64,000 nt of DNA from Prevotella sp. (GTDB lineage Bacteria > Bacteroidota > Bacteroidia > Bacteroidales > Bacteroidaceae). The first letter of the stretch is position 1, and every line of letters starts with the position of its first letter. Both the position numbers and the translations under genes were made by a program. Below are positions 33,891 through 43,066 of the stretch, one piece after another. The stretch covers positions 1 through 64,000 of the forward strand of contig JAFZIL010000030.1 of the NCBI GenBank assembly GCA_017554385.1, given 5' to 3'. The notes under the pieces are model-generated. The model was not told where the DNA came from and did not search any database. It worked only from the letters and a program-made list of their open reading frames with translations.

Positions 33891-36237
33891 TTAAATACTC
33901 GTCCATGTTCTGAGCAGCACGGCGGCCGTCGCCCATAGCGAGGATGACGGTGGCACCTCCGCGCACGATGTCGCCTCCAGCGAATATCTCCTTGCGCGAC
34001 GACTGCATCTCCTCGCTCACTGCGATGGTGTTCTTGCGACCCAGCTCCAGGCCCTCAATGCTCTTTGGTACGAGTGGGTTGGGGCTAACGCCTACGGCCA
34101 CGATGACCTGGTCGACGTCGAGTGTCACCGTCTTGCCCTCCACAGGCACCGGTGAACGGCGTCCGCTGGCATCGGGCTCACCCAGCTCCATCACCTGGAG
34201 CACGGCCTGCTTCACGGCTCCCTGCTCGTCGGCAATGTACTTGATGGGGTTGTGCAGCGTGAGGAATGTGATGCCCTCTTCCTTGGCGTGCTTCACCTCT
34301 TCGAGACGGGCAGGCATCTCGACTTCCGAGCGACGATATACCAGCGTGACGTTGGCACCGAGACGCTTGGCCGTACGACAAGAGTCCATAGCTGTATTGC
34401 CACCGCCCACGACGAGCACGTTGGTGGCGGGATTCAGCGGGGTGTCGGTGGTCGGGTTGGCGGCATCCATCAGGTTTACGCGCGTCAGGTATTCGTTGCT
34501 CGACATGATGTTGATGCTATTCTCACCAGGAATGTTCATGAAGTTGGGAAGACCTGCGCCCGAGCCTACGAAGATGCCCTTGAAGCCTTGCTTCTCTAAC
34601 TGTTCCACGCTGATGGTCTTGCCCACGATGACGTCGGTCTGGAAGTGCACGCCCATCTTAGCGAGGTTCTCAATCTCCACGTCGACGATGCGGTTGGGCA
34701 GACGGAACTCGGGGATGCCGTACTTCAGCACACCGCCAATTTCGTGCAGGGCCTCGAACACGTAGACGTCGTACCCCTTCTTCACCATATCGCCAGCGAA
34801 GGACAAGCCGGCAGGGCCAGAGCCTACGACGGCAATCTTGATGCCGTTGGCAGGTGCTATCTCGGGCAGGGAGATGTTGCCGCTCTCGCGTTCGTAGTCG
34901 GCAGCGAAACGCTCCAAGTAGCCGATGGCCACAGCGGGCTTGCCCATCTTCAGGTGTATGCACTTACTCTCGCACTGCTTCTCCTGCGGACATACGCGAC
35001 CGCATACGGCAGGCAGGGAAGAGGTGTTCTTCAGCACTTTTGCGGCAGCGAGGAACTGGCCGCGCTCAATGTTCTTGATGAACGACGGGATGTCGATGTT
35101 CACCGGACATCCCTCTATACATGAAGGCTTGGCGCAGTCGAGACAACGCTTGGCCTCCTTCATGGCCATCTCTTTCGTCAGACCGATGTTCACCTCCTCA
35201 GTACGGGTGGTGGCACGGTAGACGGGGTCGAGCTCGGGCATCACCACACGCTCTATCTGTGTGCGCTCTTTCGGCTTCATCGTAGCTCGGAGCTCCTTGC
35301 GCCACTCGGCCTCGTGGTCGGTGAGCACATCAATAGTATCGTTTGTCGGGTCGTCATCCATTACGATGTCAGTGTTTTTCTCGGCGGCAGAACCGTCGGA
35401 CACACTTACATTTGCTAAGTGCTCCTCAAAGTGAGCCAACTCCTCCTGCTCCTCGCGCTTGAAGGTACCCATGCGCTTGAACATCTCGTCCCAGTCGACG
35501 AGAGCACCGTCGAACTCAGGGCCATCGATGCAGACGAACTTCGTCTTGCCGCCAATGGTCAGTCTGCAGGCACCACACATGCCCGTGCCGTCGACCATGA
35601 TGGTGTTCAGGCTCACTTCGCAGGGTATGTTGTGCTTCTGGGCGGTGAGGTTCGAGAACTTCATCATGATGGGAGGGCCAATGGCAAACACCTTGTCCAC
35701 ATGCTCCTGCTCGATAAACTTCTCAATGCCCACGGTCACCACGCCCTTTTCACCGTAGCTGCCGTCGTCGGTCATGATGATGACCTTGTCCGAGCTCTCA
35801 CGTACCTTGTCTTCTAATATGATAAGATCCTTCGAGCGTCCGGCCATCACCGAGAGCACACGGTTGCCTGCTGCCTTCAGTGCTTGGATGATGGGCAGCA
35901 TCGGGGCCACGCCCAGTCCGCCACCGGCACACACCACGGTGCCGAAGTTCTCGATGTGGGTAGGATTGCCCAACGGGCCCACCACGTCGGCCACATATTC
36001 GCCCTCGTTGAGCATGCACAGCTTCTTGCTGGAGAGTCCAACCTGTTGTACCACGAGAGTGATGGTGCCGCGTTCCTTATCGGCACCGGCGATGGTGAGG
36101 GGCATGCGCTCGCCTTTCTTGTCGACACGCACGATGACGAAGTTACCCGCTTTGCGGCTCTGCGCAATCAGCGGAGCCTCGATTTCAAAGAGAAAGACCT
36201 TCTCAGAGAATTGTTCTTTTCTGACAATTTTATTCAT
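33880..36237 (-). CDS. Fused flavoprotein: NfnA/PyrK-like + NfnB/GltD-like
   Basis: A 785-residue fusion. Residues 1 to about 250 resemble the NAD/FAD electron-transfer unit of dihydroorotate dehydrogenase B or NfnA (GGGLGVAPMLPIIQAL; 2Fe-2S cysteines around VDGTGMCGACRLTIGG). From about 330 it is a GltD/NfnB-like part with two 4Fe-4S cysteine groups (CLDCAKPSCIEGCPVNI and CGRVCPQEKQCESKC), the FAD motif VGSGPAGLSFAGDM, and the NADPH site VVGGGNTAMDSCRTAKRLG. It may act as an NADH-dependent ferredoxin:NADP oxidoreductase (electron bifurcation) or as a glutamate synthase small chain; no large GltB is adjacent. The start at 36237 (MNKIVRKEQ) follows a promoter. The last codons lie in a heptamer repeat. 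Confidence 0.87.
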   Translation of the reverse strand: MNKIVRKEQFSEKVFLFEIEAPLIAQSRKAGNFVIVRVDKKGERMPLTIAGADKERGTITLVVQQVGLSSKKLCMLNEGEYVADVVGPLGNPTHIENFGTVVCAGGGLGVAPMLPIIQALKAAGNRVLSVMAGRSKDLIILEDKVRESSDKVIIMTDDGSYGEKGVVTVGIEKFIEQEHVDKVFAIGPPIMMKFSNLTAQKHNIPCEVSLNTIMVDGTGMCGACRLTIGGKTKFVCIDGPEFDGALVDWDEMFKRMGTFKREEQEELAHFEEHLANVSVSDGSAAEKNTDIVMDDDPTNDTIDVLTDHEAEWRKELRATMKPKERTQIERVVMPELDPVYRATTRTEEVNIGLTKEMAMKEAKRCLDCAKPSCIEGCPVNIDIPSFIKNIERGQFLAAAKVLKNTSSLPAVCGRVCPQEKQCESKCIHLKMGKPAVAIGYLERFAADYERESGNISLPEIAPANGIKIAVVGSGPAGLSFAGDMVKKGYDVYVFEALHEIGGVLKYGIPEFRLPNRIVDVEIENLAKMGVHFQTDVIVGKTISVEQLEKQGFKGIFVGSGAGLPNFMNIPGENSINIMSSNEYLTRVNLMDAANPTTDTPLNPATNVLVVGGGNTAMDSCRTAKRLGANVTLVYRRSEVEMPARLEEVKHAKEEGITFLTLHNPIKYIADEQGAVKQAVLQVMELGEPDASGRRSPVPVEGKTVTLDVDQVIVAVGVSPNPLVPKSIEGLELGRKNTIAVSEEMQSSRKEIFAGGDIVRGGATVILAMGDGRRAAQNMDEYLREK

Positions 36238-36267
36238 GATTGTAACGAAATGTTTCAAATTGCGCTG

Positions 36268-36301
36268 CAAAGGTAGCAAATAGTTTTCAAATGACATCAA
36301 A
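36268..36301 (-). promoter_or_regulatory. Promoter of the NfnAB-like gene
   Basis: On the minus strand TTTG (36301-36298), a 22-bp spacer and TACCTTTG (36275-36268). The spacer is slightly longer than the usual 19-21. It supports the start at 36237, not 36354. Confidence 0.6.
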
Positions 36302-36340
36302 AAATGACCAAAATCTATTCTTTGCAAAGCCTTGTCTGCC

Positions 36341-36378
36341 AAATAAAGGGCCAACTGGCGTATGTGGCAGTTGGCTCT
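36341..36378 (-). terminator. Intrinsic terminator after the GH128-like gene
   Basis: GCCAACTG (36350-36357) and CAGTTGGC (36368-36375), extended to about 11 bp with one G-T pair and a 10-base loop. On the minus strand it is followed by TTTATTTGG. It lies in the 197-base gap before the NfnAB-like promoter. Confidence 0.7.
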
Positions 36379-36434
36379 CTTTGGTTATGCAGACCGTTTT
36401 CTCTTTCGATAGTCGGTCTAAAAGACGTTGTGGG

Positions 36435-39400
36435 TTATTTAGTGAATACTTTTGTAGCCTTCTTTCCAGCAACCTTGATATGCAGACCCGACGATGGTTT
36501 TGTCGTGGCGGGTCGGCCGTCCATCTGGTAGTAGACGGCGTTGTCCTCAGTGTTGCTGGTGAGGCTGATTCCGTCGGGCTCGCCCAGCTCGTCGGTTACG
36601 TTGTGGATGACCATGGTGGGACCGCTCCACTCGTTGAAGAGAGGCAGACCTTCGGCCTTGCGTATGACTGCCGAGTAGACCGGGAACTTGGGGCGCTCCT
36701 CATTCTCGCCTAAGCGGTACCATTCACCGTCGTCATGGAGTATATACGAACCACTCGTCACTTTGGCCGAGGAGGCGAAGTTGCCAACAAGGTTGTTGGT
36801 GCCACGGGTGACGGGACGAACGATGGCCTCGCCATAGGTGTAGAAGGTTACCTCGTCGACCCCTTCCTGTTCGCTGATGTAGATGTAGGGATAGCCTTGT
36901 TGCACCTCATTGACTTCTTCCAGACATATGCGGCTATAGTCACTCAGCAGGCCTGCCACCTGATAGAACTTGTAGCCTTCGGGCAGCATGTAGGCATAGG
37001 GCAGGCAGACGGTGTTCCACTTGCCAGGCGTGGGATGGAGCTTCATGATGGGGTGGTAGAGCAGACGGAAGTCGGTAGCGCACCACCAGCCTTCGCGCAG
37101 GTCACCGGTATTCTCATCGGTCTCGGTCTTTCCGTAGCGACGCCATGCATAGTCGGTGGTACCCTGCTTCGAACCGATGAAGCCGATGTAGATGGTATCG
37201 GTGGGGGCTACGTAGACGGGCGTTGTGGTGAGCGTCTGCCAGGCAGTCAGCGTACCAGCTACGTCGAGATAGTCGCGCGTCAGCATGGGGGTGTTCTGCT
37301 CCAGTGCGAAGTCGGTGTCTCCGTCGTGCCTTACCTTGATGTAGGCGTGCTGGTCACCGAGACAGTAGTGCTGGGTCGACGCCTTGCATTCAAGCCAGTA
37401 GAGGCCCTCGGCCAGGTTGTCGATTTTCTGTACTATCTCCATGGTCTGGGCAGTGCCTTCTTCGGCCTTGATGCCGTCCCACCAGGCGTTCCAGCAGGTC
37501 TTGTCCTGTTGTGTCTTTTTACTTTGGTCACCGCCTTTGTAGGTTCCGGCCTTGACGGTCCATCCGTCGGTCGAGGCGAACGAGGGCGACTGGGGCTGTT
37601 TCTCGCTTTCGGTGGTGCTGACGAATCCGTCGAGAGCCTGTTGCAGCTGCAGGCGTGCTTCGGCCAGAGCCTGACTGCTGATTTCTACGTTGCTGGCAGC
37701 CTCGACAGCCTCTTGCAGCTCGTCGCGTCCGGCGAAGTTCATATAGTCAACGGTCTTGGCAACCGTGAGCAGAGAGTCGAGCACTTTCTTATCGTCGATG
37801 GCTTGTAGCAGGTCGCCTATGGCAAGTGTGAGCTCGGCCAGTATCTCGTCGTTGGTGCCAGCGGCCTCGTTGGCCCGTTGTTCCATCTCGGTGTTCAGGT
37901 CGGGTAGGGCCGTGTTCCACTCCTTGACCATCTGCACCTTGCGGCGTGCCTGAGCGACGCCGTCGGCAATAGCTTCCTCGCGGGTGTTGAAGAGACGGCA
38001 CAACTCAATGTCTCCCAGACGTGCCTGAGCGTCGAGCCAACGGAACGACATGAGTGCTTCGTTATACTCTCCGCTGTTGAATACTCCCTGCTGCGTGCGC
38101 CAGTAGTTGTAGTTGGTCATGGTGAGCTTGTTCTTGTCGGCAGTCTCGCCCTTCGTGCGTACGTCGAGCTTCACGTATTCGCCAGCGTTCTGGCTTGCTA
38201 ACCGTAGTACGTAGTCGGTATTGGGCTCGATGTCGAAAGCAGTAAGCAGTGAACCTTCGTGCTCCTTACCCTTATTGGCAAAGGCCTGCAGGAAGTAACC
38301 GTCTGTGAGACTCATGGGGAATACCTCGAACCAGGGCTGGCCGATGGGCTGACCGGTGCCGCCGGTCCATCCATACATGCCCATGCGGAACTGGCCGTTC
38401 AGTGCAAGGTTGCCTCCTACGTAGCGCAGACCGTTCTCGGTCTCCAGCGCTTCACCTGGCTCCATGTCCTGACTGCTGAAGTAGTCGCGACCGCTGTAGC
38501 TCTTGATGTGGAGGCGATAGCGCACGCCATTGGTGTACTCTGCATCCTCAATGTTATAGTCGGCTTCCTCATCTTCAGGACGGATGACTCGCCATGTCTG
38601 CCAAGCACCGCCTGGCTCCTTGCGCAGCACCTCCATGACCTGATTGTACTCACCATCGTAGTCGTGCCAGGTGATGATGGCCTTGCTGCCTTCAGTTGTC
38701 ACGCGGAAGTCGCGGAAGCCACCGTGCATACGGGGAATGTTAGGGATCTTCTCGTACTTGCTGTTATAGCCCATGCCTGAGAGCATGTTAGCATAGTAGG
38801 TACCTATCTGGGAGGTGACACCACCATTGTAGACCTTACCTTTCGATTCGCTGTTCCAGTAGAAGTAGCGCTCCACATAGGCGTAGGAGTTCAGCTTTTC
38901 GCAGATCTGTTTGACTGCCCAGGCAATGTCGCCGTCAGTCTTTCCGCTGGAGAAAGCACCATTGCCGCCCCACGAAGAGCCCCAGAACCACTCTGAGATC
39001 CAGAGCGGGCGCTTGTACTTGCTTTGCATCGTGCCCAGGTTATTGAAGTTGTCAATCTCCCAATAGCAGTGCAGGTCGGCCAGGTCGCAGCGCCAGCCGC
39101 GTGCGTCGATAGAGTCGAAGAACTGCTTGAGGAAGCCCGAGCCGTCGGTGTAGTCGCTGCCGTCCCATGACGAGGGCGAGCAGAGGCGCATGCCGGTACG
39201 CATGAGGTTCTGCCAGTTGTTCAGGATTGTGTTCAGCGATTGTGGGTTGTCGTCGCTACTGTTGAGAGGCTCGTTGTTGGTCTTCATGTGGGCCGACCAT
39301 GTGGCCTTTCCACAAGCCTTCGATGTGGGATAGTCTTCGTACAGGTGGTTGACCACACACTCCACGTTAGGGTACATATTGTGTCCCTCGTTCCAGTCAT

Positions 39401-40121
39401 AGCAGCTGATGACGTTCAGTGCGTCACAGGCAGTGGCATCGGTATTGCTTGCCAGACCTTTCTTGCCTGCGGTGTTCCACTTGAAGATTCGGTAACTTGA
39501 TATTTTCTCGTCAAGAATCTGTGGCAGGGTGGCCATTTCGAGGTCGGCATTGTTGGCAATGAAACAGCGCTGGTAGCCATAGCCGCTTTTGCCGGTGGCA
39601 AAGGTTACCATGTAGCCTCGCTTCAGACGGAATGAGCGGATGCGGTTGTTCAGCTGGGCGTTGGTCATGGTGACCATATAGCCCTCGTCGTTCTCCAGTC
39701 CGAAGCTGCTGCTCTGCTCGCCACTGAAGTTCTGTTCAGTATAGACGGTGAGTGGTTTGTCGGTGAGGGCGTATGGCAGAATCATACTACCTTTGGTTCC
39801 ATAAAGGCGTACCTGGCAGTTAGCTCCGTCGACGGCAGCCGCTCCGTTGATCTGCACGTATTTTTTTAGCAGGGTGTTGATAGCTACCGTAGGTTTCACG
39901 TTCTGGAAGATGAGCACCGCATGTTCGGTGTTGGTGATGTTGACCAAACCATCTTCTGTGAAAGGTGTTGCGCCGGTGACGATATAGTCGAGGTCGTCGG
40001 CAAGCGTGATGGTTGTGGTAACTTGTGTTACCGTCTCCTTTTGGTTTGCGGCTAAGACGGACAACGTTGTCAGCATCAGCAGTAGGAGTGCTGATAATCT
40101 CCAAGGTCTGTTCTTCTTCAT
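36435..40121 (-). CDS. Large exported glycosidase, GH128-like (Asl1 fold)
   Basis: A 1228-residue secreted protein with a signal peptide (to about residue 25). An N-terminal beta-rich domain (30-200) is followed by a TIM-barrel-like catalytic part at about 220-480. WSAHMKTNNEPLNSSD (Glu284) and RPLWISEWFWGSSWG (Glu377) fit acid/base and nucleophile, with LHCYWE between them. This pattern resembles GH128 beta-1,3-glucanases; exact substrate unknown. After it come a fibronectin-like region, a carbohydrate-binding-like part, a helical FIVAR-like stretch (about 740-850), another beta domain, and a C-terminal tail (VYYQMDGRPATTKPSSGLHI...K) like Prevotella T9SS sorting tails. The T9SS plug gene is 73 bases upstream on the same strand. 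Confidence 0.82.
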   Translation of the reverse strand: MKKNRPWRLSALLLLMLTTLSVLAANQKETVTQVTTTITLADDLDYIVTGATPFTEDGLVNITNTEHAVLIFQNVKPTVAINTLLKKYVQINGAAAVDGANCQVRLYGTKGSMILPYALTDKPLTVYTEQNFSGEQSSSFGLENDEGYMVTMTNAQLNNRIRSFRLKRGYMVTFATGKSGYGYQRCFIANNADLEMATLPQILDEKISSYRIFKWNTAGKKGLASNTDATACDALNVISCYDWNEGHNMYPNVECVVNHLYEDYPTSKACGKATWSAHMKTNNEPLNSSDDNPQSLNTILNNWQNLMRTGMRLCSPSSWDGSDYTDGSGFLKQFFDSIDARGWRCDLADLHCYWEIDNFNNLGTMQSKYKRPLWISEWFWGSSWGGNGAFSSGKTDGDIAWAVKQICEKLNSYAYVERYFYWNSESKGKVYNGGVTSQIGTYYANMLSGMGYNSKYEKIPNIPRMHGGFRDFRVTTEGSKAIITWHDYDGEYNQVMEVLRKEPGGAWQTWRVIRPEDEEADYNIEDAEYTNGVRYRLHIKSYSGRDYFSSQDMEPGEALETENGLRYVGGNLALNGQFRMGMYGWTGGTGQPIGQPWFEVFPMSLTDGYFLQAFANKGKEHEGSLLTAFDIEPNTDYVLRLASQNAGEYVKLDVRTKGETADKNKLTMTNYNYWRTQQGVFNSGEYNEALMSFRWLDAQARLGDIELCRLFNTREEAIADGVAQARRKVQMVKEWNTALPDLNTEMEQRANEAAGTNDEILAELTLAIGDLLQAIDDKKVLDSLLTVAKTVDYMNFAGRDELQEAVEAASNVEISSQALAEARLQLQQALDGFVSTTESEKQPQSPSFASTDGWTVKAGTYKGGDQSKKTQQDKTCWNAWWDGIKAEEGTAQTMEIVQKIDNLAEGLYWLECKASTQHYCLGDQHAYIKVRHDGDTDFALEQNTPMLTRDYLDVAGTLTAWQTLTTTPVYVAPTDTIYIGFIGSKQGTTDYAWRRYGKTETDENTGDLREGWWCATDFRLLYHPIMKLHPTPGKWNTVCLPYAYMLPEGYKFYQVAGLLSDYSRICLEEVNEVQQGYPYIYISEQEGVDEVTFYTYGEAIVRPVTRGTNNLVGNFASSAKVTSGSYILHDDGEWYRLGENEERPKFPVYSAVIRKAEGLPLFNEWSGPTMVIHNVTDELGEPDGISLTSNTEDNAVYYQMDGRPATTKPSSGLHIKVAGKKATKVFTK

Positions 40122-40194
40122 ATTATTCAGTGTTAGTTAGTGAAATAGCAGTATTGATCGTTGTATAAATGCCGGTGAGTAGTGTTGTAGAATG

Positions 40195-41454
40195 TCAGTG
40201 GATGCGGAAGGTGACTTCTCGGAATCCTACGAGCCGCCAAGAACGTCCTCCTGTGGCGCGGTAGTAGACGAGCGCCTCGTAGCGGTTTTCTGTCTGATAG
40301 AACGAACCTTCTTCCGGCACAATATGGGTTGCTCCACCCGGATCCTGCAGGAGCAGTTGGTAATTGTAGTAGCCTTGCTTCTGTAGGATGACGGCGTTGT
40401 AGCTTTGGTCGGCAGGGTCGTAGGTCATGGCGTAGTCATCAGCGTTTTCAGTGGTCCACTGTCCGTCAAGGATGATGCGTGCGTCGTCATAATAATTGGC
40501 CGGTGCAAGCTTATAGTGAACCCAGACGTAGTCAGAGATACGGTCGTTTTCGATGTTGTCGCTGTTACGGATATAGAAGGCGCCGTCGGCATCCTCGTCG
40601 TAGATGTAGTTGCGGCGTGGTTCGCAGACGAAGGGATAGGCATGGTACTGGCGCTGTTCCTCGTTCCAAAGCATGTGCTCCAGTCCCATGGTGGGATGGC
40701 TCACGTCGAGCACCTCAAACTTGTGGTACTCGTTGCCGCCTTCGAAGATGAGCTCACGGTTGTGCTCCCAACGGAGCCCCTGTTGCGTGGTGAAGTTGGG
40801 ACGGGGATTTTCGCGCATGGTGTCCTCGCGCTGGTTCTGCATGACGAAGACCTGTACCTGCTCGTTCAAGTTGTTCACCCGCAGGCTGTTGTAGTTGACG
40901 CTCATGTTAAGCTGCTGGTAGCGACGGTTGTGGTCTATGTCGGTATTGGTAGTCACGTCGAGGCCTACGTCCATCAGCTGCTCTGCGACCCGAAACTCGC
41001 AGACGAGCACTTCCTGCAGGTCGTTGTCCTCATCAAGAACGTGCAACCGGTAGTTGCCGCTCAGCTTCAGCCGTTGCTGGTCGTTAGGCAACTGGTAGTG
41101 GTAGTGGGTATAGAGAACGGTGGTGTTCAGCGAGTTCTCGTAGTCTTCGATAGCCAGGTCGTTGAAGCCTTCGAGCCATTCGCTCTCGAAAAGTCCGTCG
41201 ACGGGTGTCCAGTCGGGATTACAGAGCTCCAGATGACAGATGAAACGGTGAAAGTTGTGAGAAAGTTCGTCGAAATCTATATGCAATATGTCCGTCGAAT
41301 GCAATTGCATGACGGGCATACTGGTCCACTCCTGGTTCACCACCACCTGCAGGGTCTTGATGTTGGGTGCAAGAATCTGGTGGCGGGCGTGGCAGTTAAG
41401 AATACAGATAGCGCTTAATACTACGCTTAGGAGTCTTCTCAAATTCATTCTCAA
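40195..41454 (-). CDS. Type IX secretion system plug protein (DUF5103)
   Basis: A 419-residue exported protein of the DUF5103 family. The family member seen in the Flavobacterium SprA structure plugs the periplasmic side of the T9SS translocon pore. A signal peptide (LRRLLSVVLSAICILNCHA) is followed by beta-sandwich repeats: FICHLELCNPDWTPVDGLFESEWLEGF (about 71-97) and YTHYHYQLPNDQQ are typical. The 5' end overlaps the 3' end of the acyl-CoA ligase gene by 59 bases. No other start is available without losing the signal peptide, so the overlap appears real. It supports the presence of a T9SS in this organism, in line with three proteins here carrying sorting-like tails. Confidence 0.88.
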   Translation of the reverse strand: MRMNLRRLLSVVLSAICILNCHARHQILAPNIKTLQVVVNQEWTSMPVMQLHSTDILHIDFDELSHNFHRFICHLELCNPDWTPVDGLFESEWLEGFNDLAIEDYENSLNTTVLYTHYHYQLPNDQQRLKLSGNYRLHVLDEDNDLQEVLVCEFRVAEQLMDVGLDVTTNTDIDHNRRYQQLNMSVNYNSLRVNNLNEQVQVFVMQNQREDTMRENPRPNFTTQQGLRWEHNRELIFEGGNEYHKFEVLDVSHPTMGLEHMLWNEEQRQYHAYPFVCEPRRNYIYDEDADGAFYIRNSDNIENDRISDYVWVHYKLAPANYYDDARIILDGQWTTENADDYAMTYDPADQSYNAVILQKQGYYNYQLLLQDPGGATHIVPEEGSFYQTENRYEALVYYRATGGRSWRLVGFREVTFRIH

Positions 41455-43057
41455 GGATTTCTATTTCGCTGATCTTCTCATAGGCAGGAAGCATCTGGTT
41501 CAAGCCATTGCGGTTCTGCTCCATGATGTTCTTGATGTCTTCGTTAGTGAATCCCAGCTTCTTTGCTTCGTCTTGGTCGGGGTAGACCATCGCAACCAAC
41601 TTGTTGTCGCGCTGCACCACAAGACTTTCGACGACCATCGTCATCGAGTTCAGCTTGTCCTCGATCTCCTCGGGATAGATGTTCTGTCCGCTCGGACCAA
41701 GGAGCATGTTCTTCGAACGCCCATTGATATAGACGTTGCCGTAGCTGTCGATGGTGCCCAGGTCTCCAGTGTGATACCATCCGTTCTTGTCGATGGTCTC
41801 GGCTGTAGCTTCGGGGTTCTTGTAATAGCCAAGCATGACGTTAGGACCCTTGGCAAGAATCTCGCCTGGGATGTTGGCGGGGTCGGGCGAGTCAATCTTC
41901 ACTTGCATGTGCAGAGCAGCCCGTCCGCACGAACCGGGTGCGAATTCGTGCCAGTCGGCATAGCAGATGATGGGGGCACACTCCGTGGCACCATAGCCCA
42001 CGGTGTAGGGGAAGTTGATGCGTTTGAGGAACTGCTCAACTTCCTGATTGAAAGCAGCACCGCCAATGATTACCTCGTACATATTGCCGCCGAAGGCTTT
42101 CACTACCTCCTGACAGATCATCTCGCGTACCTTTTTAGATATGACAGGCATCTGCAGGAGCAGTCGCATGCGGTTGTTCTGTATCTTGGGGAACACTTTC
42201 TTTCGGATAATCTTCTCGATGACCAGCGGCACGGCGATGATGATTTTCGGTTTCACATCGGCAAAAGCCTGTGCGATGATGGCTGGCGAGGGGATGCGGT
42301 TGAGGTAGTAGACATGGCAGCCTTTCAGGAACTCGTAGATGAACTCAAAGGCCATGCCATACATGTGGGCCATAGGCAGGATGGAGATCACGTTGTCACC
42401 AGTCTTGATGGTCTTGCCCAGGACGTGTTCGGCAAAGTCGTAGTTCGACCACAATGCACGGTAGGGAATCATCACGCCTTTGGAGAATCCCGTTGTTCCG
42501 CTCGTATAGTTGATCATGGCCATGTCGTTGCTGTCTGACTCACGGAAGTAGCGTACGTGTTCCTTACGGAAGTATTTTGGGAACTTCTTGCCGTAGAGTT
42601 CGTTCAAATGTTCACGTGCATAGGTGAGCTTGTCCGTACGGCTGATCATGAGCGAGTAGTCGCCATTGTTGATGATACCCTCGAGATGGGGCATCTGCAT
42701 AGGGTCGATGATTGAAGCCACGTGGTCGCCAACGAAGAGCAGACGGGCGTCAGAGTGGTTGACGATGTTATGGATCTGCTCGGCCATGAACTCATGTAGT
42801 ATGGGCACAGCAATGGCACCATAGGTCAGCGTGGCAAGGAAGGCAGCTGCCCATTGGCTGGAGTTGCGTCCGCATAGTGCTATCTTGTCACCTTTCTCGA
42901 TGCCTGAGTTCTCGAAAAGTATGTGTAGCTTCTCAATCTTACGAGCCACATCGTGGTATTGCAGCGTCTGGCCCTTATAGTCGGTCAGTGCGTCGCGATC
43001 CCAATTGGTGATGATGCTCTTTTCGATGAGCTCGTTGAAACTTGGTATTTTTTCCAT
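41396..43057 (-). CDS. Long-chain fatty acid-CoA ligase (AMP-binding), copy 1
   Basis: Adenylate-forming enzyme activating a carboxylic acid, probably a fatty acid, to its CoA ester. The 553-residue product has the AMP-binding P-loop INYTSGTTGFSKGVMIPYRA (about residues 184-203), VGYGATECAPIICYADW, GWYHTGDLGTIDSYGNVYINGR, and the C-terminal catalytic lysine region KTPKRSIKRYLYS. It is highly similar along its whole length to the next gene upstream, pointing to tandem duplication. The two are 9 bases apart on the same strand. The 3' end is overlapped by the T9SS plug gene. Confidence 0.93.
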   Translation of the reverse strand: MEKIPSFNELIEKSIITNWDRDALTDYKGQTLQYHDVARKIEKLHILFENSGIEKGDKIALCGRNSSQWAAAFLATLTYGAIAVPILHEFMAEQIHNIVNHSDARLLFVGDHVASIIDPMQMPHLEGIINNGDYSLMISRTDKLTYAREHLNELYGKKFPKYFRKEHVRYFRESDSNDMAMINYTSGTTGFSKGVMIPYRALWSNYDFAEHVLGKTIKTGDNVISILPMAHMYGMAFEFIYEFLKGCHVYYLNRIPSPAIIAQAFADVKPKIIIAVPLVIEKIIRKKVFPKIQNNRMRLLLQMPVISKKVREMICQEVVKAFGGNMYEVIIGGAAFNQEVEQFLKRINFPYTVGYGATECAPIICYADWHEFAPGSCGRAALHMQVKIDSPDPANIPGEILAKGPNVMLGYYKNPEATAETIDKNGWYHTGDLGTIDSYGNVYINGRSKNMLLGPSGQNIYPEEIEDKLNSMTMVVESLVVQRDNKLVAMVYPDQDEAKKLGFTNEDIKNIMEQNRNGLNQMLPAYEKISEIEILENEFEKTPKRSIKRYLYS

Positions 43058-43066
43058 AGATTGTTA

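Noticed and set aside
36735-37808. Plus-strand reading frame opposite the GH128-like gene
   Set aside because: Low-complexity hydrophobic/Val-Gly-rich product typical of antisense frames; the minus-strand gene has signal peptide, domains and tail.
41288-42538. Plus-strand reading frame opposite the first acyl-CoA ligase
   Set aside because: Antisense to well-conserved motifs; no promoter or domain.
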